Assembly (NCBI GenBank): GCA_024803745.1
Contig: JANJXV010000013.1
Location: 14,567,501 to 14,631,500, forward strand
Direction: 5' to 3'
Source of the DNA: Megascapheus bottae
Taxonomy: Eukaryota > Chordata > Mammalia > Rodentia > Geomyidae
Length of the DNA: 64,000 bases
The translations under genes and the position numbers were made by a program. Positions 1 through 64,000 of the stretch are shown here, one piece after another; the first letter of the stretch is position 1, and every line of letters begins with the position of its first letter. The notes under the pieces were generated by a model. The model saw nothing but the letters and a program-made list of their open reading frames with translations, made no database searches and was not told the origin of the DNA.

Positions 1-231
1 TGTGTTCGCTGGTACCATTACTTGAATTCAGGCCTTATGTTCTCATTCAGTTTGCTTATACAGGGGTGGCCCTGTAATATTTGAGCCATGTCTTTAGCCC
101 TGCAAAATGCCAGTTAGATGGAGATGGAATTTTGCAGACTTTTCTACTCAGGCCAAGCTAAGGTTGAATTTCAATCCTTTGATCTCAGCCTGGTGAGAAG
201 TGAATGGCACACCCAGCTTCTGTTTCTTCCT

Positions 232-420
232 TTTATTTTTTTGCCAGTCCTGGGGCTTGAACTCAGGGCTTGAGCACTAAACTTGTACTTTCTCAAGGCT
301 AGTACTCTACCAACTTGAGCCACTGCATCACTTCCAGCTTTTTCTATGTACCAAGGGACTGAACCCAGGTCCTGTGCATGCTAGGCAAGCACTCTACCAC
401 TAGGCCAAAACTCCCGGCCC
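232..420 (-). repeat. IDL-Geo SINE
   Basis: Reverse copy: T-run, complement of Geo tail, then complement of the ID head ending aaaactcccggcc. Confidence 0.92.
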
Positions 421-644
421 CTGTTTCTTTTTTATGATTATAAACAGAATGCAAAACATTTCACTATTTTATTGAAGAATTTTGTTCCTCTGAGTAAACT
501 GTATCGAATTTACCTGCCATGCACTGAATAAGCAAAATCATCAATCCATGCATTTAAAGCACGTAGGCTTCTTCAGGCCAAGTCACAACAAGTATGAGAA
601 TTAGTATAAGATATAGAACTAGCTTTAATGTATCGTTGGATATT

Positions 645-698
645 ATGGTATCTGTTTCATGAATACTGGGATTATAGGTATGTACCACCAAGCCAGCT
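645..698 (-). repeat. B1-type SINE fragment
   Basis: Only the 'tgggattataggtatg' end of a reverse B1 head is left. Confidence 0.4.
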
Positions 699-1121
699 AA
701 ATTTGAAATTAAACATGAACATATTACTATTCATACAACAAATTTTTCTGCATTATTCATAGTTCACTGTATCTACCATATAAGGTCTAAGATAAAAATG
801 CTGTAAGTATACATGAAGAAATCACAATACTGAAGCAACAAACTAAGAAATAAGCTAATGCAATCAGAAGGCTGAAAACCCAAGGAATGCTGCAGCATTT
901 GCTTACTGATGTTTGACAATATCATAACTTTTCATAGTTTAACAATTGAAAAAGACCCAATCATTGTAGTTCATGACTATAGAAGTATCTTTTAAAACTG
1001 TACTAAGAATAATCTAGAGAGACCACAAAAGAGTAGCCTTGGGTTTCCAGATTATGAATACATTTTTTTGAGCTCAATTACCACAGTGCTTTCTGAAAAA
1101 GTATCAAGAGGTGTAACTCAC

Positions 1122-56567
<55,446 letters not shown>

Positions 56568-56994
56568 CTTCAAAATAAGTCTTTGCTTCAGAAAGCTGGA
56601 AAAAATAATAAATTATCAGTTTTTAAAGACCACACAATATCAGTTTCAAGCAATCTATCATTCTCAAAACTAAGTCTATTATTCTACAAATTTAGTAAGT
56701 CCTCTAGAAACAATAGCATATACACTTATTAAATGTTATAAAATGTTCTTCTTTAGTCCACGCTGCTCTTGAGATGACCAGTATTATGATGTTTAAGTCT
56801 AGTTCCTACAACAACCATAGCCATGCCTTGAAAAAGAAGTTTTTTAAACTCTTTTGGGTGGTGGAGTTGCTGAGAATTAAACTCAAGGCCTCAAAGTTCA
56901 AGAAAAATGCTGGAGCTATACTATATGTCCAGCCTTCAATGTGGTTTGCTTGTTTTTAACCTAACTATTCTTTTAGTAAAGATTCTATTCTAGG

Positions 56995-57187
56995 GGCTGG
57001 AGTTTGGCCTAGTAGTAAGAGTGCTTGCCTAGCTTGCAGAAAGACAAGGGTTCGATTCCTCAGTACCACCTACACAGAAAAAAGATGGAAGTGGTGCTGT
57101 GGCTCAGTTGGTAGAGCTCTAGCCTTGAGAAAGCCCTGAGCTCAAGCCCTGAGTTCAAGCCCCAGGAATGGCAAATTTAAAAAAAAG
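56995..57187 (+). repeat. IDL-Geo SINE
   Basis: Full copy. Confidence 0.9.
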
Positions 57188-57359
57188 ATTCAATTCTAAG
57201 ACCAAATTTTGATATTAGGAGAAGCTTACATTTTCTATACTAAATCCCTGATATTCTGGTACTCTGATGTTCTGAGCATACTAAACATGGTTCTTTATAG
57301 TCCCTTGTCTTCAACATCTGAGACATTAATCATAGAAATCCTTTAATAAAATCCCTCTA

Positions 57360-57435
57360 GGGCTGAATATACAGATCAAAGCTAGACGCTTATCAAGAAT
57401 GTACAAGATCCCATGTTCAACACCCAGCACCTAAA
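57360..57435 (+). repeat. ID-like fragment
   Basis: gcttatcaagaatgtacaag and the B-box-like segment. Confidence 0.5.
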
Positions 57436-57845
57436 CAACCAACCAACCAGCCAAAACAAACTATGTCCTGACATAAGGAAGCTTGGAAGGCTTTTCCCAT
57501 TTGCTTTGAACAAAAGCAAACCATCTGTATATTCAAATATAATTGCTTCATTCAGACATATTCTAAATGTTAGTTCCCTTGCAACTTAAGGTAATATTGA
57601 AGTGGCCCTAAGTTTTGTCTGGACACCCTCCAACAGGAGAAGTGTTCTTCTAAACAAAGATCTCTCCCTTAATAACTATTCCTTAAAACTTAACAGGCAT
57701 GCTGCCATTTACTTGCTAACCAAGAAATAAGTGAAGTACTCTGTAATATCAAAACAGAAAAGAATCAATCATGTTTATTGGATTGCTGTGACAAGAATAA
57801 TGTTTTCTCTATTATAAGCACATAATCGAATAGTCTTGATTACAT
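57436..57845. other. Unique intron 1 sequence
   Basis: No CpG-rich promoter, repeat or coding signal seen. Confidence 0.55.
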
Positions 57846-58078
57846 TTTTTTTGTGGGGGGGAGGGCTGGGTCATGGGACTTGAACTCTGGGTCTGGGCTC
57901 TGTCCCTGAGCTCTTCAGCTTAAGGCTACCACCCTACCCAGAGTGACAGCCCCATTTCCTGATTTTTAGTGATTGATTGGAGATGAGTTTCACGCGGGCT
58001 GGCTTTGAACTGTGATCCTAAGATCTCAGCCTCCTGAGTAGCTAGGATTACAGGCGTGAGCCATCATGCCCGGCTCTA
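57846..58078 (-). repeat. B1-Geo SINE
   Basis: Reverse near-full copy. Confidence 0.92.
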
Positions 58079-58091
58079 GATTACTTTTGAG

Positions 58092-58282
58092 CTGAGCTGC
58101 TGGTGGCTTACACCTGTAATACTAGCTAGTCAGGAGAATGAGATAGAGGATCAAGGTTCAAAGCCAGCCAGAGCAGGAAAAGTCCATGAAGTTGAGCTGA
58201 GGTTCAAGTGGTATAGCACTAGCCTTGAGCAAAAAAAACTTAGGGGTAGGTGCACCGTTCAATCTCCTGATTGGCACAAAAA
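58092..58282 (+). repeat. B1-Geo SINE, partial tail
   Basis: Head intact, middle deleted. Confidence 0.83.
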
Positions 58283-58487
58283 AAGCTGCTTCTCAAAATG
58301 TTGTAGAAACTTACTAGCACTTTAAATATTAACACTCAAATATCTAACACAACTAACACTGAAATATCTTGCACACATTAAAAAAGGAGCTGCTCCTTAA
58401 AATTTGTGATGCTTTATAGATAAATGACATTCTAAACATCCTAGGGAGTGGAGACAAAGCTCATTCAAATATACTAGTGAGTAGAGT

Positions 58488-58665
58488 GGCTGGGAGTGCT
58501 TGCCTAGCATGCAGGAAGACCAGGGTTCGATTCCACAGTACCACATACACAGAAAAAAGCTGGAAGTGATGCTATTTTGAACTCAAGTGGCAAAGCACTA
58601 GCCTTGAGAAAGCCCAAGGACAGTGGTCAGGCCCTGAGTTCAAGCCCCAGGACTGGCAAAAAAAA

Positions 58666-58669
<4 letters not shown>
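58488..58669 (+). repeat. IDL-Geo SINE
   Basis: Founder of the tandem tail/TG array that follows. Confidence 0.9.
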
Positions 58670-58703
<34 letters not shown>

Positions 58704-58822
58704 TCAGGCCCTGAATTCAAGCCCCAGGACTGGCAAAAAAAAATGTGTGTGGGGGGGGGAGGAGTCAGGCCCTGAGTTCAAGCCCCAGGACTGGCAAAAA
58801 ATGTGTGTATGTGTGTGTATGG
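58626..58822. repeat. SINE tail and TG run repeated in tandem
   Basis: The segment 'gtcaggccctgagttcaag' plus ccccaggactggc and an A-run occurs three times (58626, 58702 and 58765). Each copy is followed by a TG or TGTG-rich run. It grew from the 3' end of the IDL-Geo at 58490. Confidence 0.9.
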
Positions 58823-58826
58823 CTAG

Positions 58827-59030
58827 GGGGCCAGGAGTTTGGCCTAGTGGTAGAGTGCTTGCCTAGCATACATGAAGACCGGGGTTCGATTCCTTGGTAC
58901 CACATAAACAGAAAAAGCCAGAAGTGTTAGTGTGGGTCAAATGGTAAGAGTGCTACCCTTAAGAAAGCCCAAGGACAGTGCTCCGGGCTTCAAATTCAAG
59001 TCCCAGGACTGGCAAAAAAAAAAAAAAAAG
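58827..59030 (+). repeat. IDL-Geo SINE
   Basis: Full copy. Confidence 0.92.
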
Positions 59031-59069
59031 AAAAATTTCCCAAAATAGGTCCACTAGAAATACTGACCC

Positions 59070-59300
59070 AGCCAGGCATGATAGCTCATGCCTGTAATCC
59101 TAGCTACTCAGGAGGCTGAGATCTGAAGATCAAGGTTCAAAGTTAGCCAGGGAACAAAAGAACTTGAGACTCTTATCTCTAATTAATCTAGAAAATGGGA
59201 AGTGGAGCTTGGCTCAAAGGTAGGGCGTAACTTTGAGTTGTAGTTGCAGAGCTCAGGGACAGTGCCCAGCCCAAGTTCAAATCCCATGACAAAAAATATT
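59070..59300 (+). repeat. B1-Geo SINE
   Basis: Full copy. Confidence 0.9.
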
Positions 59301-59304
59301 TAGT

Positions 59305-59450
59305 TTGATGCCAACTCAAGCAGAAAAAGGTCCTCAAGATTCTACCTCTAAAATAACCAGCAAAAATCAAGGATGGAGAGGTAGCTCAAGTGGCAAAGGG
59401 ATAAACAAGGAAGTATGAGGCCCTGAGTCCACATGCTAGTGTGGGGAGGG
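59305..59450 (+). repeat. Older SINE tail
   Basis: gaggtagctcaagtggcaaa and ggccctgagtcc are visible. Confidence 0.55.
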
Positions 59451-59696
59451 AAAAGAAGGACTGAACCAAAATGTCAGAGTGGAATAGATATCAGTATATT
59501 GAAAAGGCTCAAGTGACTAAAGCATATTCTCATAACTAGGCGTTATATTTTATATAATTATCTTGTATCTAATGATATTTACCTTGAGTTTCCTGTTTTC
59601 TCAACTTAACAGATATTACAATGTAATGGTGACTCCATTCCAGGGGAAGTACTTTACAGAAGTTCCTCCTCACCCCATGTATCTACTGTTTATATT

Positions 59697-59815
59697 ACCT
59701 TTTTTGTTTTTTGGTCAGTCATGGGGCTTGAACTCTGGGCCTGGGCATGGTCCCTGAGCTCTTCAGCTCAAGGCTAGTACTTTACCACTTGATCGACAGC
59801 ACCATTTCCATCCAT
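59697..59815 (-). repeat. Geo tail, reverse
   Basis: From ttggtcagtcatggggcttg to caccatttcca. Confidence 0.85.
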
Positions 59816-60288
59816 TTTATTTATTCCAATGAACAGAAATCTGTTCACACAAACTTGACACCTTTCTGGTCAGGGTTCATGGCACAATTCATAAGTTGAG
59901 TAATACACTTTTGGATGACCTCTCCTCTCACTATAAATTTATTTTCTCTGTTAAATTTAAGACTCCAGAAATGCTAGGCCCATTGTTGATGTGGCAGCAG
60001 GAGAAAAATGCTTCCCTTCCTGAATAATTTTCTTAGTGAAATCAGGAAAATGTGGGCTAATAAATGGATTCCAGGAAATTTTTTTAAAAAGTTGAGCAAT
60101 ACAGTTATTCTCCACAAAACACCCTATGGACTATTAATTTGGATACAGATATTTCATTCCACGTCTATTAAATTTTTATTTATTTGCAATACTAGGATGT
60201 AAACTCATGGCCTTGAGCTTACAAGGCAGGCAATTTTAACAGCCCCAAATTTTGCTTTTTAATAATCTTACCCTAAAACAGAAACCTA

Positions 60289-60527
60289 AGCCAGGCACCA
60301 GTGGCTTATGCCTGTAATCCTAGCTACTCAGGAAGCTGAGATCTGAGGATCACTGTTCAGAGACAGACTAGCCTAGTTCTTGAGACTCATCTCCAATTAA
60401 CCACAAGAAAACCATAAGTGGCACTATGACTCAACATGGTAGAGTACTAGCCTTGACCTGAAGAGCTCAGAATCAGTGCCCAAGCCCCGAGTTCAAGACC
60501 CTAACTGACAAAACAAACAAACCCACA
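60289..60527 (+). repeat. B1-Geo SINE
   Basis: Full copy. Confidence 0.92.
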
Positions 60528-60734
60528 GAAGCCTATAATTAACACACTTCACAAGGAGGTTTGTAGTAGTAAAGTATTATTATGGGGCAATCAATAAATG
60601 AGCAAATAAACTTAGCAGATATGAAGTAAAACACAAATGACCAGTATGTGAAAAAAATCTTTAAGTATTAGAAAAATGCAGGCCAAAACTACAATCAGAT
60701 TCCATCTTACCCTAAAAAGAATGGCTATGCTCAA

Positions 60735-60970
60735 GCTGGGCAAGGTGGCTCATGCTTGTAATTCTAGCTATTCAAGAGGCTGAGATCTAAGGATCACTGT
60801 TCAAAGCCAGCTGGGCACAAAAGAATGTGAGACTCATCTCAAATTAAACCTCTAGAAAACGAGAAGTGGGGCTGAGGCTCAAGGGGTAGGACAGTGTCCT
60901 GGAGGTGAAGAGCTCAGGGACAGCGCCCAGAGTTCAAGTCCTACGACCTATCAAAAAAAAAACAGAAAAA
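60735..60970 (+). repeat. B1-Geo SINE in L1
   Basis: Imperfect flanking duplication (aatggctatgctcaag and aatggctacaatcaag). Confidence 0.9.
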
Positions 60971-61109
60971 GAAAAAAATGGCTACAATCAAGAAACAAAC
61001 AACAAACTGACAAGCCTGAGGTGGGAGACTCTTATTAACTGCTAGTGGGAGTGTAAATTATCTAATAGAATGGAAATCAGTGTGGAGGCGCATCAAAAAA
61101 ACTGGAAAT

Positions 61110-61262
61110 GAGCCAGGTGCCAGTGGTTAAAGCCTGTAACCCTAGCTACTCAGGAGGGTGAGATCTGAGGATTGCTGTAATTTAAAGACAGCCGGGGCAC
61201 TAAAGTCTGTGAAACACTTATCTCCAATTAACCACCAGTGGTACTGTTGCTCAAGGAGTAGG
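61110..61262 (+). repeat. B1-Geo SINE, tail cut by next copy
   Basis: Head and middle, then a direct join to the next SINE. Confidence 0.85.
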
Positions 61263-61266
61263 ATGA

Positions 61267-61502
61267 AGCTGGGCCCAGTGGCTCACACCTGTAATTCTGG
61301 CAACTCTGGATCTGAGGATCAAGGTTCAAAGCCAGCTTGGGCACAAAAGGACCAGAGACTCATCTCTAATTAACTTCCAGAAATCGGGAAGTGGGACATG
61401 GCTCAAGGGTAGGGCGGTAGCCTTGAGCTGTAGAGTTCTGGGATGGCACCCAAGCCCAGAGTTAAATCCCATGATAGACCAAAAAAAAAAAAAAAAAAAA
61501 AA
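61267..61502 (+). repeat. B1-Geo SINE
   Basis: Full copy with A-run. Confidence 0.9.
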
Positions 61503-61593
61503 ATGGAACTGCAATGAAGTAGGAAAGAGCCAAGGCTGAAGAAAAAACAAGCCCCAGTATCAGTACCCCTCAAAAAAAAAAAAAAAAAAAAAA

Positions 61594-61800
61594 GGGCCAG
61601 GAGTTTGGCCTAGTGGTTAAAGTGCTTGCCTAGCATGCACGAAGACCCGGGTTCGATTCCTTGCTACCACATACATAGAAAAAAGCCGGAAGTGGTGCTG
61701 AGGCTCAAGTGGTAGAGCTCTAGCCTTGAGAAAGTCCAAGGACAGTGCTCAGGCCCTGAGCTCAAGCCCAGGACTGGCCAAAAAAAAAAAAAAAAAAAAG
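61594..61800 (+). repeat. IDL-Geo SINE, near-consensus
   Basis: Intact A-box-like (tggcctagtgg) and B-box (gggttcgattcc) motifs and a pure A-tail suggest a young copy. Confidence 0.95.
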
Positions 61801-62254
61801 GACTATGATTCAATACTACTTCTGCAATAAAAACTCAGAGAATTAAGTCAGCCACTACAGAAATCCTCTGTACCCATGCTAATCATATCTCTATTCTCAA
61901 TAGCTACCTTATGAAGTCAGTCTAGGTGCAAATCCATGGATAGAAAGATACAAAAAAAAAATCTGGTATTTACATATAATGAAATCTACTCATCTGTAAA
62001 AGAATTAAATTATGCTGTTTCCTGGAAAATAAATAGCACTGAGAAGTTAGCATGTTAAATAAGCTAGTCCCATAAAGCTACTCCCATGTTTTCTCTCATT
62101 GGTGAGAACTAGGAGGAAACAAAACAAAGATAAATCAAGGTTATGAAAGTAAAAGTTAATGCTGGAAGGGAAAGATGGCAAGAAAAGTAATATAATAAAT
62201 GTGAACAAAGTACAATTATATTCATGTATAAAAATGTCATGATGAGCTATTATA

Positions 62255-62378
62255 TAGCTCATGCCTGTAATCCTGGCCATCTGAGGATGGAAGCCAGGCC
62301 CATGCAGGGAAGTCTGTGAAAAAGCCTAGGGACAGTGGCCAGGCCCTAAGTCCAAGCCACAGGACTGAACAGGGGGGT
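62255..62378 (+). repeat. B1-Geo SINE, internal deletion
   Basis: Head start and tail end only. Confidence 0.7.
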
Positions 62379-62828
62379 AGAAAAGTGTGATGACATTACT
62401 TACTATGTACAATTTAATAGTTGCTGATAAACCTTTACAAGTTATTTTAGGCATTAACTCAGTAACTATAACATTGCAGGTACTGCACAATGATAAATTA
62501 TGTAGGAACCTAGTCATTCACATAATGAAGCCAAAGGAAGATATGCATAGGAGTGGTAGATATTCATATAAAGTAGTATTCTATTAAATGAACTCCAAGA
62601 AAAGGAAATGAGACTTTTTTTTAGTGTCACTGTTGCTGTTTCTTTTCTTTTTCTTTTGTCTTGTGTTTGGGAGGGGAAGGGAGGGCACATAAAAGGTGGA
62701 ACAAAGGTGAACAAATCTAACAGTGGTACTCACTATAGACACTAAGTGGAAAATGAACTGGCTGGGGACAGGAGGGAAAAACAGAAGAGAGACAACAGAA
62801 GGGGAGACAAGATTCAAAAAGAATTGTA

Positions 62829-63032
62829 GGGCCGGGAGTTTGGCCTAGTGGTAGAGTGCTTGCCTAACATGCACGAAGACCCGGGTTCCATTCCTTGGTA
62901 CCCCACATACATAGCAAAAAGCCGGAAATGGTGCTGAGGCTCAAGTGGTAGAGTGCTAGCCTTGAGAAAGTCCAAGGACAGTGCTCAGGCCCTAAGCATA
63001 AGCCAAGGACTGGCAAAAAAAAAAAAAAAAAT
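62829..63032 (+). repeat. IDL-Geo SINE
   Basis: Near-consensus copy. Confidence 0.94.
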
Positions 63033-63039
63033 GGACTCA

Positions 63040-63314
63040 GCCGGGCACCAGGTGGCTCACGCCTGTAATCCTAGCAAGGTTCAAAGCCAGCCAAGGAACA
63101 AAAGGACCTGAGACTCTTATCTCCAATTAACCTCTAGAAAATGGGAAGTGGGGCTTGGCTCAGGGTAGGGTGGTAGCCTTGACCTGAAGAGCTCAGGGAC
63201 AAAGCCCAGGCCCAGGGATAGGGCGGTAGCTTTGAGCTGAAGGGCTCAGGGACAGCGCCCAGGCCCCATGAGATCAAGCCCCATGACTCACCAAAAAAAA
63301 AAAAAAAAAAAAAG
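63040..63314 (+). repeat. B1-Geo SINE with partly doubled tail
   Basis: agggcggtagc..gagctgaagggctcaggg follows a first tail section. Confidence 0.9.
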
Positions 63315-63328
63315 AAAGAATTTTACTC

Positions 63329-63525
63329 ATGGCCAGGAATGTGGCCTAGTAGCAGAGTGCTTGCCTAGCACCCACAAAGCCCTGGGTTCGATTCCGTGGT
63401 ACCACATATACAGAAGAAATCCAAAGTGGTACTGTAGCTCAAGTGATAGAGTGCTAGCCTTGAGAAAGCTCAAGGATAGTTACTTGAGTTCAAGCCCTCA
63501 GGACTGGCAAAGGGAGGGAGGGAGG
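63329..63525 (+). repeat. IDL-Geo SINE
   Basis: Full copy with a GGGA tail. Confidence 0.9.
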
Positions 63526-64000
63526 GAAAAAATATTGTATTCATTACTCATTATCAACTGTATATCAACTTATATATCAACTGTACAACAACAACAACAA
63601 AAGGTTGGTGGTATTATGCATCACCATTTGCATCACCAGTATTCTACAGATGAGAAAACAGGATTAGCTATTTAACAAGTTTTATAAGTTCAAAAAGGTA
63701 AGTAAGTGGAACTTTAACTTACATACTATCTTCCGATGGACACCCTCAATCCTAGCAAGATAATAAGCAACAAACTCAGAAAATTGTGTATTCCAAACCC
63801 CAATGAAAGAAGTAGATCCAATTCAGACTTATGCAGAAAAAAAGCCTCTCACTCAAACCCAGCCTATCCTTAGTTCTGGAAACGATATACTTAGCAATGC
63901 CTCATATTGGGTAATTTTTCTAAAATTATTACAGTGAAACCAAACAGCATTTTGGGAACATATGATCTCTACCATAGCAGGTAGAATAGCCAATATCTTT
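63526..64000. other. Intron 1 sequence at the right edge
   Basis: AT-rich, short (caa)n at 63587. No promoter or exon seen. Confidence 0.55.

Larger units (their letters stand above)
60600..62815 (+). mobile_element. L1 3' end, broken up by nested SINEs
   Basis: Pieces matching the L1 ORF2 3' end lie at 60650-60735 and 60975-61108 (compare 35335-35560). L1 3' UTR-like sequence follows at 61800-62240 and 62390-62815. The latter matches the copy at 24553-25145 in order and orientation. Five SINEs are inserted between the pieces. Confidence 0.75.

Noticed and set aside
961..985. 'gttcatgactat' resembling the NUP96 IHDY codons
   Set aside because: Wrong strand for the gene and no matching neighbours or splice sites.
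56581..56582. Alternative acceptor AG closer to the start codon
   Set aside because: It lacks a pyrimidine tract; the ttttttccag at 56596 is much stronger.
61594..61680. tRNA-Ala-like gene with A and B box
   Set aside because: It is the head of a SINE joined to a Geo tail and A-run; dozens of similar copies occur, so not a tRNA gene.

Overview
The window is nuclear DNA from a mammal, almost certainly a rodent. It holds one recognisable gene, NUP98 (the NUP98-NUP96 precursor), on the minus strand. Two repeat types point to the superfamily Geomyoidea (kangaroo rats, pocket mice, pocket gophers): IDL-Geo, a dimeric SINE with an ID-like tRNA-Ala head and a 'Geo' tail that I recall as restricted to that group, and a 7SL/B1-headed SINE carrying the same tail. 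The assignment rests on remembered repeat families, not on a search.

NUP98 runs from about 56,595 (exon with the start codon) down to 1,122 and continues off the left edge. I place 22 coding exons, all with GT-AG borders. Their lengths sum to 3,560 nt (1,186 codons plus 2 nt), and the frame is kept across every junction. In order they encode FG/GLFG repeats, the GLEBS motif that binds RAE1, more GLFG repeats, a linker, the autoproteolytic nucleoporin domain with its HF|S cleavage site after residue 880, and the start of NUP96. The non-coding first exon, promoter and CpG island are not seen and should lie beyond 64,000. The NUP96 C-terminal exons lie beyond position 1. A SINE-free stretch after exon 20 (about 12,400-13,245) may be the 3' end of a short NUP98-only transcript.

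The introns are packed with retroelements: roughly 110 SINE copies in both orientations, many nested with visible target-site duplications. A near full-length but broken LINE-1 (about 29,336-36,050, plus strand) fills much of intron 12. Further L1 3' pieces lie near 2.9, 24.5, 28-29, 37-38, 47.7, 51.1 and 60.6-62.8 kb. Several microsatellites (CA/CG, CGCA, GGAA, TA, TG) and a polypurine block beside exon 13 complete the picture.

Exon numbers assume one upstream non-coding exon, as in human NUP98. Exon borders are read base by base. SINE and L1 borders are approximate (usually within 10-20 bases). I found no other gene, no RNA gene and no CRISPR, phage or bacterial feature.
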